64,000 nucleotides of DNA from assembly GCF_014694405.1 (NCBI RefSeq), contig NZ_JAAUWV010000004.1:124001-188000 (forward strand), in the 5' to 3' direction. This DNA is from Pseudoalteromonas sp. S16_S37. Lineage in GTDB: Bacteria; Pseudomonadota; Gammaproteobacteria; Enterobacterales; Alteromonadaceae. The position numbers and the translations under genes were made by a program. Every line of letters starts with the position of its first letter. Position 1 is the stretch's first letter. The notes beneath the pieces are model-generated. The model was not told the origin of the DNA. It saw only the letters and a program-made list of their open reading frames with translations, and did no database searches. Shown here piece by piece: positions 1 through 8,774 of the stretch.

Positions 1-1
1 G

Positions 2-94
2 TTTTTGAAAATGGCTCTTAATGTCACACTCAACGTGGTTGTGTGTATTTTTATGGCTTGGTTGGGCCTTTGCTTGGTCATGCAAAAAGGTTAA
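2..94 (+). CDS. CrcB/FluC-like fluoride channel, C-terminal end (partial)
   Basis: An open frame enters from the left edge and stops nine bases before serS. It encodes about 30 residues that look like one hydrophobic helix, including NVTLNVVVCIFMAWLGLCL. The Asn followed by small and hydrophobic residues and a closing W-x-G resembles the last helix of the CrcB/FluC fluoride exporter, and crcB next to serS is a familiar arrangement in related bacteria. Only the last quarter of the protein is visible, so the family call is tentative. The tight spacing suggests co-transcription with serS. Confidence 0.5.
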   Translation, partial: FLKMALNVTLNVVVCIFMAWLGLCLVMQKG

Positions 95-100
95 AAATAG

Positions 101-1405
<1,305 letters not shown>

Positions 1406-1428
1406 GCTATAACTTGATCTCAATAAAG

Positions 1429-1452
1429 CGCCCGCAATATAGCGGGCGTTTT
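1429..1452 (+). terminator. Rho-independent terminator of serS
   Basis: A 7-bp GC-only stem (CGCCCGC, 1429-1435, with GCGGGCG, 1442-1448) closes a six-base loop and runs into TTTT. It lies about 25 bases after the serS stop. Confidence 0.9.
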
Positions 1453-1464
1453 GCTTTTCGCATT

Positions 1465-1857
1465 TTAATTAATCGTAACCTCAAAGTGCGATTGTGCACA
1501 GATTTCATTGCTCGCAAATTCAATATATCCGCATATCCCACATTCTACACTTGTGGAGGAGGATTTAAGCACCAGGTTTCCTTCAAAAAAGCCTTGCTCT
1601 TTTATTGAACTGTTAATCTTATCGGCAGGAATGAATACTTCCAATGTACTGTTTGTGTTTACAGAGATGGGATCTAGTGTCGTATTTCTTGCGACATAGA
1701 ATTGTAAAGTTTGTGCCTGAGCACTTCTGTTTTTTATCGTAACTGATACGCCTATCGGTGCGGTGTCACAACTATACTGAATAATTGAATTAGTAAAACA
1801 GGCAGTAAATAGCGTCCTTTCACAACTGGCTCCTTTATCCTTTAATGCTATTTCCAT
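1465..1857 (-). CDS. Hypothetical cysteine-containing beta-rich protein
   Basis: A 130-residue protein that I do not recognise. It has no signal peptide or membrane segment. It carries at least six cysteines, including ECGICGY and NEICAQ near the C-terminus and three in the first third (SCER, TACF, YSCD). The middle alternates polar and hydrophobic residues and is rich in Thr, Ser, Val and Asn (VSVTIKNRSAQAQTLQFYV), which suggests a beta-sandwich. A Shine-Dalgarno-like TAAGG sits just upstream of the ATG. The preceding minus-strand gene ends in its own terminator (1941-1968), so this gene probably has its own promoter. It ends convergently against serS. Confidence 0.6.
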   Translation of the reverse strand: MEIALKDKGASCERTLFTACFTNSIIQYSCDTAPIGVSVTIKNRSAQAQTLQFYVARNTTLDPISVNTNSTLEVFIPADKINSSIKEQGFFEGNLVLKSSSTSVECGICGYIEFASNEICAQSHFEVTIN

Positions 1858-1940
1858 GAAACCTTAGGTTGAAATGCTGTACAAAGGAATATAAGCAAAA
1901 TGGGATGTATAGAAAATGAATACAAATTTATTAGCGGAAA

Positions 1941-1968
1941 AACCAACGAACCGATGCGCTCGTTGGTT
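1941..1968 (-). terminator. Terminator of the secreted 137-residue protein gene
   Basis: A 9-bp perfect inverted repeat (AACCAACGA, 1941-1949; TCGTTGGTT, 1960-1968). Read on the minus strand it is followed by five T, and it lies about 25 bases after the stop of the gene at 1994-2407. Confidence 0.7.
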
Positions 1969-1993
1969 AGCTAGAGAAATAGGTGATTTGTTT

Positions 1994-2407
1994 TTAGAAA
2001 TGGAACTCGTGAACTGAGTATGTATGTTCTTGGCCATCGCAATCGGTGGCAATTGCACTTGTCGGTTTGAAGTCACTTCCGATAAACCATTTTGCAGTCA
2101 TACGTGAACCATCAGGGCAATAGTCACCTACTGTATGTGCTTCGTAACGACCTGCTGCGATGTCAGCGGGCTCATTTTTATTCCAATATAAGCGTACTTC
2201 ATTGTGCGGTGGGATACCTGCAATTTGCTTGTAATAGACTTTCATGGGGTGCCAGCGAGTGACTAGTCCGCCGCATGATGCTGATTGGCACTTGAGATAT
2301 ACGAAGCTATATGAGTGTTTTAGTACTCCGTCATCGCTTGAATTGGCCATTGCTGAACCTGACAGTAGCCCAAGAGAGAGTATTGAAGTTGCGAGTAGAG
2401 TTTTCAT
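1994..2407 (-). CDS. Secreted hypothetical protein
   Basis: A 137-residue protein with a clear Sec signal peptide (MKTLLATSILSLGLLSGSAMA, cleavage near A-M-A/N). The mature part of about 115 residues has four cysteines (LKCQSASCGG, DYCPDG, ATDCDGQ), which could make two disulphides in the periplasm or outside the cell. It has no catalytic motif and no family that I recognise. It is transcribed alone on the minus strand with its own terminator, and a long non-coding stretch lies upstream. Confidence is good that the gene is real because of the signal peptide and the ATAAGAATATG-like start region. The function is unknown. Confidence 0.75.
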   Translation of the reverse strand: MKTLLATSILSLGLLSGSAMANSSDDGVLKHSYSFVYLKCQSASCGGLVTRWHPMKVYYKQIAGIPPHNEVRLYWNKNEPADIAAGRYEAHTVGDYCPDGSRMTAKWFIGSDFKPTSAIATDCDGQEHTYSVHEFHF

Positions 2408-2556
2408 ATTCTTATCCTTGTGTTTATAGTTTTTGCTCGCGCATATGCAGCGCCCCTACTTTTTAATGTTTATTTTTTGTTTTAAAAATGTTTTACATGT
2501 AAATGTTTGTGTATTCTTCCTATTCAAATAGTTGGCCGTCCCTTTTAATGGAATTA

Positions 2557-2605
2557 TCAAATAGATGTCGTGAAGTTTTACGACTTTCAAAAAGCCTCTA
2601 TTTGA
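2557..2605. other. Nested hairpin in the 2408-2804 non-coding stretch
   Basis: The 397-base stretch from 2408 to 2804 has no gene that I can support. Its most ordered part is a 9-bp perfect inverted repeat (TCAAATAGA, 2557-2565; TCTATTTGA, 2597-2605) enclosing a second hairpin (GTCGT, 2567-2571; ACGAC, 2580-2584). Further palindromes are TTTACATGTAAA at 2492-2503, upstream of the minus-strand secreted protein, and TTGCAT/ATGCAA at 2660-2677. They could be operators or an RNA structure. I see no coding signal here. Confidence 0.4.
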
Positions 2606-2804
2606 CTGATTTAATGTTGATTAGTGGGTCAGGCACAGTTCTTTAAAAGAAAGTCTCTGTTGCATGTTGCTATGCAATACTCTTTTACAAATCATTTGTC
2701 AGCTTTACGCCTATATCGCTTTAGAGTGCAATGCAAGTGCATAAGCTGTGTTTGTTATTTAGCTGCTCAGTTTTATACTTAGTTTGAAATTAAAAGGTAA
2801 GAAC

Positions 2805-3011
2805 ATGCACGACGAAGTACAAGTGGCTTCTCCATGTATACGTCATTGCTGTTTGGATGGTGATGACGTGTGTGTGGGTTGTTATAGAACATTGTCAGAG
2901 ATATTGGACTGGAGTTATTGTAACTCTAAAGAACGCCAACAAATTCTCGCGCGCTGCAAACAAAGAAAAATAAAGGGTAACAGGAATACAAATTGCGGCG
3001 GAAAACAATGA
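2805..3011 (+). CDS. DUF1289 family small cysteine-rich protein
   Basis: A 68-residue protein starting at the ATG at 2805, preceded by AAAGGTAAG as ribosome binding site; an upstream TTG frame start at 2784 lacks one. The core SPCIRHCCLDGDDVCVGCYR and the following LSEILDWS match the DUF1289 pattern: a Pro-Cys start, spaced cysteines like a small metal-binding knuckle, then a Trp-containing helix. Members are small cytosolic proteins of unknown function, often next to redox or transport genes. The tail is basic (CKQRKIKGNR). About 140 bases separate it from the TonB receptor gene, so co-transcription is possible but not shown. Confidence 0.85.
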   Translation: MHDEVQVASPCIRHCCLDGDDVCVGCYRTLSEILDWSYCNSKERQQILARCKQRKIKGNRNTNCGGKQ

Positions 3012-3178
3012 GTCAGCTTTCTAATGGCTAAAGTGGCAACCTGTGCAACATAGTTGGAAATCGAGTAACGGACTTTCACCGAACGGAGATTGAACACTTG
3101 TGACTTTTATGTCTCGTCTTTAGCAATTGCGCTTATGTACTATACTTTTTGTCAAAATATTCACTCACTAAGTGTTAT

Positions 3179-5242
3179 ATGGCCTCATTGCGCACCGTTT
3201 TGATAATACCTCTCTTCATTTGTAAGCCAGTGCTCGCCGGCCCCAGCGAAGACTCATTGGATATATTTTCACTTGCAGTTGAAGAGTTACAGCAGCTAGA
3301 GGTTACGGTTGCTGCACGTAAAAGCGAGCCTTGGCTAGCTTCTTCTGGCACAGTCTACGTAGTTAGTCGTTCTGATATCGAAAACTACGGTTGGCGGGAT
3401 CTAAAAGAAATACTCGCCAGCATTCCTAACATGGACTACTTCTACCAATGGAGCTGGTTGCCCGGTGGGCAAAGAGGGTTTACCGGTAACATGTCGGGCA
3501 CTTTGATGTTAATAGATGGTCGGGAAGTGCAAAATTTGCTCGCAAACGAAGCATTTATAATGAACAACTTTCCATCTAGCAGAATTGAGCGCGTTGAAGT
3601 ATTGCAAGGGCCAAACTCTACGCTGTATGGAGGTAATGCAGCACAGGGAGTTATTAACGTAATAACGCGATTAGAGCGCGATGAAAACGAGCTTCACGTG
3701 CTAGGGGGCGAAGTTGGCACTCGGCATGGTCATTTATTGTTAAATCACAAAAATGGTGATTTTTCTGCTTCACTCAGTGCCAGTTATTTTGAAAGTGATC
3801 AAGACTATCAACAGCTCAGAGAGTTTGTGATGAACACCTCAGAGTTTAGTCGCAGTAGCAAAGACAGACTTCGAAACCTAGACCCTAATGCATTTAGAAA
3901 CAACGAACAAAACTACACATTAGACACAAAGCTTAGCTATCAAAGTTTATATTTTGGTGCAAATATCAGTCGAGCTGAGAATGTCAGCGGTATTGAGGCG
4001 GTTACCTATGATTATATCACCGGCGATGATTCAAGGCGTGGATATGCCAATTACTACTTGGGCAAAAACATAGCTGTAAACGCTCAGTGGCAAGGCAATG
4101 TTGAATTAAGTTATTTTCGTGAATACAAAGAAAAAGACCGATTGACCACCATAGTGCCTGAAGGCGCAACTCGATACAAAGATCTTATCCAATACAATGA
4201 GCGTGAAGACATTGGCCCATCAGACCGCGTAAGGTTTACAACCCAGTGGCAATATAACGTGAATGAAAGTGCAGACTTTATATTTGGCTATGATGGTTGG
4301 CGAACAGTGATAGGGCGAAAAATAAAGTACCGAGATGTTAATGGTGACATTGTGTTATTCACGCCAGCAGAATGGGCAAAGGAAAAAGAAAAATCTACCA
4401 AGCATGCGGTGTACGCTCAATATTCTAAAACATTTATGTGGGATACAAGGAGCTTAAAGTTGAGCGCTGGATTGCGTTACAACCAGCAAGATTTCACTAA
4501 TTCTGCCTACTTGCCAAGGGCGAGCTTGGTTTATCAAAGTGATGAATCGCAAGCGATCAAGTTAACCTATGGAGAGGCGTTTAGACCGCCGACGATATTT
4601 GAGTTCGACTTAGTAGTTGACGATGAACTCGAGTCTCAAACGATGCAAATGACCGAGCTAAACTGGAGTAAGAGCTTTGTTTTCAAAGACATCAAGTTTG
4701 CAAGTATCGCCGCGCTTTATCATATGAAAGCCGAAAACTTCTATGAAAAAATACTCGATCCGACCAGAGGTATATGGCAGACCGAAATCACTGGTGAGCA
4801 TCGCATTTATGGGCTTGAAACACAGCTCAAATTTCAAGCCCGTAATTGGCAAGGTCAATTAAGTTATAGATATATCAAGCCAGATGAGGAGCGTGTTGGC
4901 ACAGAATCGCAGATACTCGATGTGCCCAAATACAAGCTCAAGTTTGGTTTAGTTTACCGCTTGAATGATACATGGCGTATCGCAGGGTTTGCCGATCATT
5001 GGGCTGCAACCTATACAGAATCGAACGTGCTTTCGGGAAAAAATACGGGAATTGAAAAGATAGATGCATGGACCACCTTGAATATGCACCTTTTTAAGCA
5101 AACAGAACGTTTCTCATATGGTATTTATATCGAAAATGTTTTTGATACTGAGTACTTTCACAGCAATGGTAGAGGAACATCCCCCACAAAATATTTGCAA
5201 GCACCAAGAAATATTCGTTTGCAATTTAGCTATAAATTTTAG
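3179..5242 (+). CDS. TonB-dependent outer-membrane receptor
   Basis: An outer-membrane beta-barrel that imports a scarce ligand using energy from TonB. I start it at the ATG at 3179, which begins directly with a signal peptide (MASLRTVLIIPLFICKPVLA); a TTG 30 bases upstream is the alternative. The mature N-terminus carries a TonB-box-like LEVTVAARKSE. The plug domain follows (VYVVSRSDIENYGWRDLKEI, then RIERVEVLQGPNSTLYGGNA, which is the conserved plug end). The remaining ~500 residues are aromatic-rich beta-strands ending in Phe (LQFSYKF). The length of 687 residues suits siderophore or vitamin receptors. No ligand can be assigned; I found no B12 riboswitch or clear Fur box upstream. Confidence 0.93.
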   Translation: MASLRTVLIIPLFICKPVLAGPSEDSLDIFSLAVEELQQLEVTVAARKSEPWLASSGTVYVVSRSDIENYGWRDLKEILASIPNMDYFYQWSWLPGGQRGFTGNMSGTLMLIDGREVQNLLANEAFIMNNFPSSRIERVEVLQGPNSTLYGGNAAQGVINVITRLERDENELHVLGGEVGTRHGHLLLNHKNGDFSASLSASYFESDQDYQQLREFVMNTSEFSRSSKDRLRNLDPNAFRNNEQNYTLDTKLSYQSLYFGANISRAENVSGIEAVTYDYITGDDSRRGYANYYLGKNIAVNAQWQGNVELSYFREYKEKDRLTTIVPEGATRYKDLIQYNEREDIGPSDRVRFTTQWQYNVNESADFIFGYDGWRTVIGRKIKYRDVNGDIVLFTPAEWAKEKEKSTKHAVYAQYSKTFMWDTRSLKLSAGLRYNQQDFTNSAYLPRASLVYQSDESQAIKLTYGEAFRPPTIFEFDLVVDDELESQTMQMTELNWSKSFVFKDIKFASIAALYHMKAENFYEKILDPTRGIWQTEITGEHRIYGLETQLKFQARNWQGQLSYRYIKPDEERVGTESQILDVPKYKLKFGLVYRLNDTWRIAGFADHWAATYTESNVLSGKNTGIEKIDAWTTLNMHLFKQTERFSYGIYIENVFDTEYFHSNGRGTSPTKYLQAPRNIRLQFSYKF

Positions 5243-5252
5243 TGCTTGCTGG

Positions 5253-5271
5253 GCAGGCATATAATGCCTGC
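5253..5271. terminator. Hairpin between convergent receptor and hydrolase genes
   Basis: An 8-bp perfect stem (GCAGGCAT, 5253-5260; ATGCCTGC, 5264-5271) with a three-base loop lies between the two convergent stop codons. The T-run that follows is short (TTTT at 5277), so it is a modest terminator, possibly working in both directions. Confidence 0.6.
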
Positions 5272-5286
5272 GTAGTGTTTTCTAAA

Positions 5287-6267
5287 TTATTTCCCTTTCC
5301 TGTGGACACGCTGCTGCATAAACGACAGAATTTTACTCGAAATGACGTCTAAATCTTCTTCTAGCGCAAAGTGGCCGGTATCGAGAATATTGAAATCAAT
5401 GTTTTTCAAGTCTCGTTTGTATGGGTGAGCACCTTCCTCAGGGAAGATATAATCACCTTTACCCCATACCAACAGTGTAGGCGGTTGATGTGTTCTAAAG
5501 TACTTTTGCCAAGCTGGGTAGAGTGCAGGGTTGGTACCATATGAATAAAACAGTTCTAACTGAATTTCTTTGTTTCCAGGTCTATCTAGAAATGCTTGGT
5601 CTACAAGCCAGTTATCTGGACTAATCATTTCACTATTACGAACACCATTTGTATACTGCCATTTAGTTGCGTCAATAGTTAACAAGACATCGGCAAGAGC
5701 TTGCTTGTTTGCATCGCTTTTATCAGCCCAATACTGTCTAATAGGTTGCCAAAAATCACGTAACCCCTCGTCATAAGCATTACCATTTTGAATAATTAAC
5801 CCTTCGATTTTTTCAGGATTAGCTTGGGCTATTCTAAAGCCAATTGGCGCGCCGTAATCCATAACATACATAGTAAATTTATCAACACCAACTTGGTTTA
5901 AAAAATGCTCGGTGATCTTTGCCAGATTGTCAAAGCTATATTCAAATTCATTCACTGCCGGCATTGAGCTATTGCCAAACCCAGGGTAGTCAGGAGCGAT
6001 AACATGATAATTATCAGCAAGTTTAGGAATTAAATTTCTGTACATATGTGAAGATGTAGGGAAACCGTGTAGTAGAACTATCGTTGGGTCACTTTTATCT
6101 CCTGCTTCACGATAAAAAATGGTTTGTTTGTCTACTTCAATGGTTTTGTGGTAAGTCGGTGTAGCGTGCGCATAGCTCATACCAATCGCCAGGGCTGCGG
6201 TTGCTAAAGAGATGTTCTTCTTGATCTGTTTAAGATAATTAGTTGGTGTAAAGTGACTCATCATCAT
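5287..6267 (-). CDS. Secreted alpha/beta hydrolase, haloalkane dehalogenase/epoxide hydrolase-like
   Basis: A 326-residue alpha/beta-hydrolase. Its hydrophobic segment (residues ~17-35, [16 protein letters not shown]) looks like a signal peptide, so the enzyme should act in the periplasm or outside. The oxyanion-region motif [13 protein letters not shown] and the nucleophile elbow VMDYGAPIG are visible. The nucleophile is Asp rather than Ser, as in dehalogenases and epoxide hydrolases. The acid lies near WGKGDYIFP and the catalytic His in DTGHFALEE. The residue after Asp is Tyr instead of the Trp that binds halide in classical dehalogenases, so epoxide or another ester-like substrate is equally possible. 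It is transcribed divergently from a LysR regulator, which probably controls it. Confidence 0.88.
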   Translation of the reverse strand: MMMSHFTPTNYLKQIKKNISLATAALAIGMSYAHATPTYHKTIEVDKQTIFYREAGDKSDPTIVLLHGFPTSSHMYRNLIPKLADNYHVIAPDYPGFGNSSMPAVNEFEYSFDNLAKITEHFLNQVGVDKFTMYVMDYGAPIGFRIAQANPEKIEGLIIQNGNAYDEGLRDFWQPIRQYWADKSDANKQALADVLLTIDATKWQYTNGVRNSEMISPDNWLVDQAFLDRPGNKEIQLELFYSYGTNPALYPAWQKYFRTHQPPTLLVWGKGDYIFPEEGAHPYKRDLKNIDFNILDTGHFALEEDLDVISSKILSFMQQRVHRKGK

Positions 6268-6410
6268 GTTTCCTATTAAAAAATAACCTAGTGTTTATAT
6301 ATGTGCTCAGCTTTGTTGAGCAGATGAATGCATTATGAGACTTTCTGTTTTGGTGATAAATAGCGTAAAATGGAACTAACTATCTTCATATTGTTGACAA
6401 TGGGTGCGGT

Positions 6411-7298
6411 ATGGACACAATTGATGGACTAAAAGCGGTGGTTGCTGTCGCGCAAACCAATTCTTTTACATTGGCAGGTGAGCGCCTTGGGTTATCAAAA
6501 TCTTTAGTGAGTAAGTACGTCAGCCAACTAGAACATCAGGTTAATATTCGTTTGTTTAACAGAACAACAAGACGAGTATATCTTACTGAGTCTGGTACGC
6601 AGTTTTACCAGTACGCGATTGTTTTACTTGAACAATATCAGGAGATGCTTGATATCACTCAAGCCGTGCATGGCTCACTCAGTGGGACCCTAAAAATTAG
6701 CGCACCTTTCGCGTTAGGTGAAACCAAGCTCGCGCAAATCCTGCCTGATTTTATGAACGTGCATCCTGAACTTAACGTGGAGTTAAGTATGTCAAATACC
6801 GCCGTCAATATGGTGGAAGAGGGAATAGATGTTCGATTGAGAGTCGGCCAGCTTAACGACTCTTCCTTAATTGCGAGAAAAATCGCGAGCTATCCTTTGG
6901 TGATCTGCGCTTCTGCAGATTATTTGACGGACAAGATGGTTATTCAAGTGCCAGAAGATTTAGCGTATCACACTTGTATTGTTGACAGTAATTACAAAAT
7001 TGCGGCTTTATGGCCTTTTAAACATAAGCAAACAAAAGCACAACACCTTGTTGAAGTAAAATCGAAACTCAGTGTAAACAGCCCAAGTGCGGCGAGGGAA
7101 ATCGCCATCAATAGCGGCGGCATTATTGTCTGTCCAATCTTTGTTGTTGAAGAAGCGATTGAAAAAGGCGAGTTAGAAAGGTTGTTACCAGGGTATGACA
7201 TCATGCAGTTTGATCTTCATGCCGTGTACCCACATCGTGAGTATGTGGCTAGGAAAGTACAAGTCTTTATCGAGTTTTTGAAAACACAACTCGCATGA
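6411..7298 (+). CDS. LysR-family transcriptional regulator
   Basis: A 295-residue LysR-type regulator. The winged helix-turn-helix occupies residues ~1-60 (AVAQTNSFTLAGERLGLSKS, then VSKYVSQLEHQ and LFNRTTRRVYLTESG). The rest is the two-lobed co-inducer domain starting near GTLKISAPFALGE. It resembles the subgroup that controls small redox or hydrolase genes. The gene is divergent from the hydrolase at 5287-6267, with 143 bases between the starts. A 5-bp inverted repeat GCTCA/TGAGC (6305-6321) in that gap is a possible operator. The effector cannot be read from the sequence. Confidence 0.92.
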   Translation: MDTIDGLKAVVAVAQTNSFTLAGERLGLSKSLVSKYVSQLEHQVNIRLFNRTTRRVYLTESGTQFYQYAIVLLEQYQEMLDITQAVHGSLSGTLKISAPFALGETKLAQILPDFMNVHPELNVELSMSNTAVNMVEEGIDVRLRVGQLNDSSLIARKIASYPLVICASADYLTDKMVIQVPEDLAYHTCIVDSNYKIAALWPFKHKQTKAQHLVEVKSKLSVNSPSAAREIAINSGGIIVCPIFVVEEAIEKGELERLLPGYDIMQFDLHAVYPHREYVARKVQVFIEFLKTQLA

Positions 7299-7449
7299 AA
7301 AAGGTTCTTTAAGTAGTTTCAAAGAGAGTTTTGGTAATAGTGTCGAATCAGTATAGCACTAACCATTATGCTTACAGGTAGTTCAAGCCGTCATAATGTG
7401 TCTCTAGAATAGTAAAAATAACAATCTTAATTTGATAGGGAAACAAACA

Positions 7450-7695
7450 ATGAATAACAAACATCACCTTCAAGATTTATTGGAAGCCAACTTGAAAAGA
7501 GTAACAGGCGCAGGTCCGATTGATAATTTATCTAAGTTAGCCGGACAAGACGCTACAGAAGTGAGTTCTAACCCAAGCGGACCAGCGCAGATAGGTGCCG
7601 CCGCGACCCTACAAGGCAATTCTGTAGGTGTTGGTTCGCAAACTGGTACAGGTTCAGATCATGATATTGGGCATAAAGTACAACAAAATCCTTAA
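7450..7695 (+). CDS. Small Gly/Ser-rich peptide with leader-like N-terminus
   Basis: An 81-residue peptide starting at the ATG at 7450, with AGGG at 7437-7440 as ribosome binding site. I do not recognise the family. The first ~27 residues (MNNKHHLQDLLEANLKRVTG, then AG) look like an amphipathic leader ending in a small-residue pair, as in double-glycine leaders of bacteriocin-like peptides (L..LL....LK.VTGAG). The rest is rich in Gly, Ser, Asn, Gln and Thr without cysteine (SVGVGSQTGTGSDHDIGHKV). No membrane segment, LanB/LanC-type enzyme or peptide exporter lies nearby. A terminator follows at 7742, then the Ntn-hydrolase-like gene. The function is unknown; a secreted or processed peptide is my inference. 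Confidence 0.65.
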   Translation: MNNKHHLQDLLEANLKRVTGAGPIDNLSKLAGQDATEVSSNPSGPAQIGAAATLQGNSVGVGSQTGTGSDHDIGHKVQQNP

Positions 7696-7741
7696 GTAAG
7701 CCCATAAGTTGGCAAACAGATAAATGACGTATTGCAATGAG

Positions 7742-7768
7742 AGCTCCAATATTGATTGGGGCTTTTTT
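7742..7768 (+). terminator. Terminator of the Gly/Ser-rich peptide gene
   Basis: A 9-bp stem with one G-T pair (AGCTCCAAT, 7742-7750; ATTGGGGCT, 7755-7763) and a four-base loop runs into six T. It separates the peptide gene from the Ntn-hydrolase-like gene. Confidence 0.88.
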
Positions 7769-7808
7769 GTTCTTATACGTACACAAAATATGCGTCTATT
7801 ATGTTTAA

Positions 7809-7840
7809 GTCGGATGGCGCTTCGCTTATGCCGATCTACG
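7809..7840. repeat. REP-like degenerate palindromic unit
   Basis: The segment has the layout of a repetitive extragenic palindrome: CGGATGGCG, a CTTCG-type loop region, CTTATGCCGATCTACG. It resembles the short intergenic repeats of many gammaproteobacteria. I find only this copy in the window, so the repeat nature rests on pattern resemblance. Confidence 0.4.
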
Positions 7841-7880
7841 TTCTAAAAAAGATGTTGTACGATTAAGAGTGGAGAGATAT

Positions 7881-8774
7881 ATGACATTAGTTGTTGCCCA
7901 TCAAGATGATAATAATGTTTTGCGATTAATTGCTGATATGAGGATTAACGATGAAAGAGCTTTCGCTGAATCTAGAAACACTATCTATAAAAGTAAAATA
8001 AAGGCAATCGTTCTTCATCCAAAAATTGCATTCGCATATGCTAATAAAGTAGCGCCAGCAGAAGAAGCTATTAAACAGCTTTTTAAAGATCTGATTAATA
8101 TGAATAATGTACCCATCAGCAGGGTTTGCCAAGTGTTGATGCATTTTCATCAAGAGAGTAATAAAGATACGGATTTTTTGATATGTGACGGGTTTAATAA
8201 TGAGATCTTGCAGATTAAAGATGGGGAACTTAATGGGAGTGGGCGGTATATAGGCGATCACTTTGGCTTTGAAAAATATCAGGAACAGTTCATTACTAGC
8301 AGCGACAGCCATCTAAATACAAAAATGTTAGATTCAATGAATGCCGTAATTCATAATACTTCTGTGGATAGTGTGGGAGGTTACGAAACATTGGTGACTA
8401 ACAAAGAGGCATATGGATTTCAATATGCTGAAGTTGCTCTTGTGCATAGAGAGCGAGAAAAAACCATAGACATCCCGGAGAAAGGTGCGAAGGTGTTAGT
8501 ACCATTTGGGACTGTAGAAGAAGGAACTGGGTCAATTCTTCAATTTGCTGGTTGTTGTATAAGGCGGGAGTACTTAAGAGCGACAGGGTTTTACTCAACA
8601 GGTACGACTAAGGGTCTATTATTTTTGCCATGGATTTCAATTGACCCTTTGATAGTTCAGTGTTCGGATGGAAAGAGCTTCATTGAAAACTCAAGAAAAG
8701 AATATGGTGTTGGGCTAAATGGCTTTGATTATGACGGAAAATATGGGCTGGTTAGGATTAGTAGTTTTAAGTGA
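7881..8774 (+). CDS. Predicted proteasome-like Ntn-hydrolase with N-terminal Thr
   Basis: A 297-residue protein that I cannot place in a named family, but the N-terminal ~200 residues read like a proteasome/HslV-type Ntn fold. The ATG at 7881 has GGAG at 7871-7874 and gives Met-Thr-Leu-Val-Val. Removal of Met would expose Thr1. An Asp follows at the position of HslV Asp17 (LIADMRI, residue 18 counted from Thr) and a Lys at or near Lys33 (YKSKIKAIV). Then come KIAFAYANKVAPAEEAIKQL, comparable to HslV KVIAGFAGGTADA, and DFLICDGFNNEILQIKDGEL with RYIGDHFGF, comparable to ITGNGDV...AIGSG. The last ~90 residues contain Cys-Cys (AGCCIRREYL) and have no counterpart that I know. The local sequence seems AT-rich relative to neighbours. 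Protease activity is inference. Confidence 0.7.
   Translation: MTLVVAHQDDNNVLRLIADMRINDERAFAESRNTIYKSKIKAIVLHPKIAFAYANKVAPAEEAIKQLFKDLINMNNVPISRVCQVLMHFHQESNKDTDFLICDGFNNEILQIKDGELNGSGRYIGDHFGFEKYQEQFITSSDSHLNTKMLDSMNAVIHNTSVDSVGGYETLVTNKEAYGFQYAEVALVHREREKTIDIPEKGAKVLVPFGTVEEGTGSILQFAGCCIRREYLRATGFYSTGTTKGLLFLPWISIDPLIVQCSDGKSFIENSRKEYGVGLNGFDYDGKYGLVRISSFK

Noticed and set aside
1864..2076. 70-residue minus-strand frame between the two orphan genes
   Set aside because: It overlaps the end of the secreted protein gene and the terminator at 1941-1968, and its composition is not protein-like.
2557..2605. Integron attC site
   Set aside because: The conserved RYYYAAC/GTTRRRY core sites are missing, and there is no integrase or cassette array.
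3012..3178. B12 riboswitch or Fur box before the TonB-dependent receptor
   Set aside because: I looked for the B12-box core and for an AT-rich 19-bp Fur dyad and found neither.
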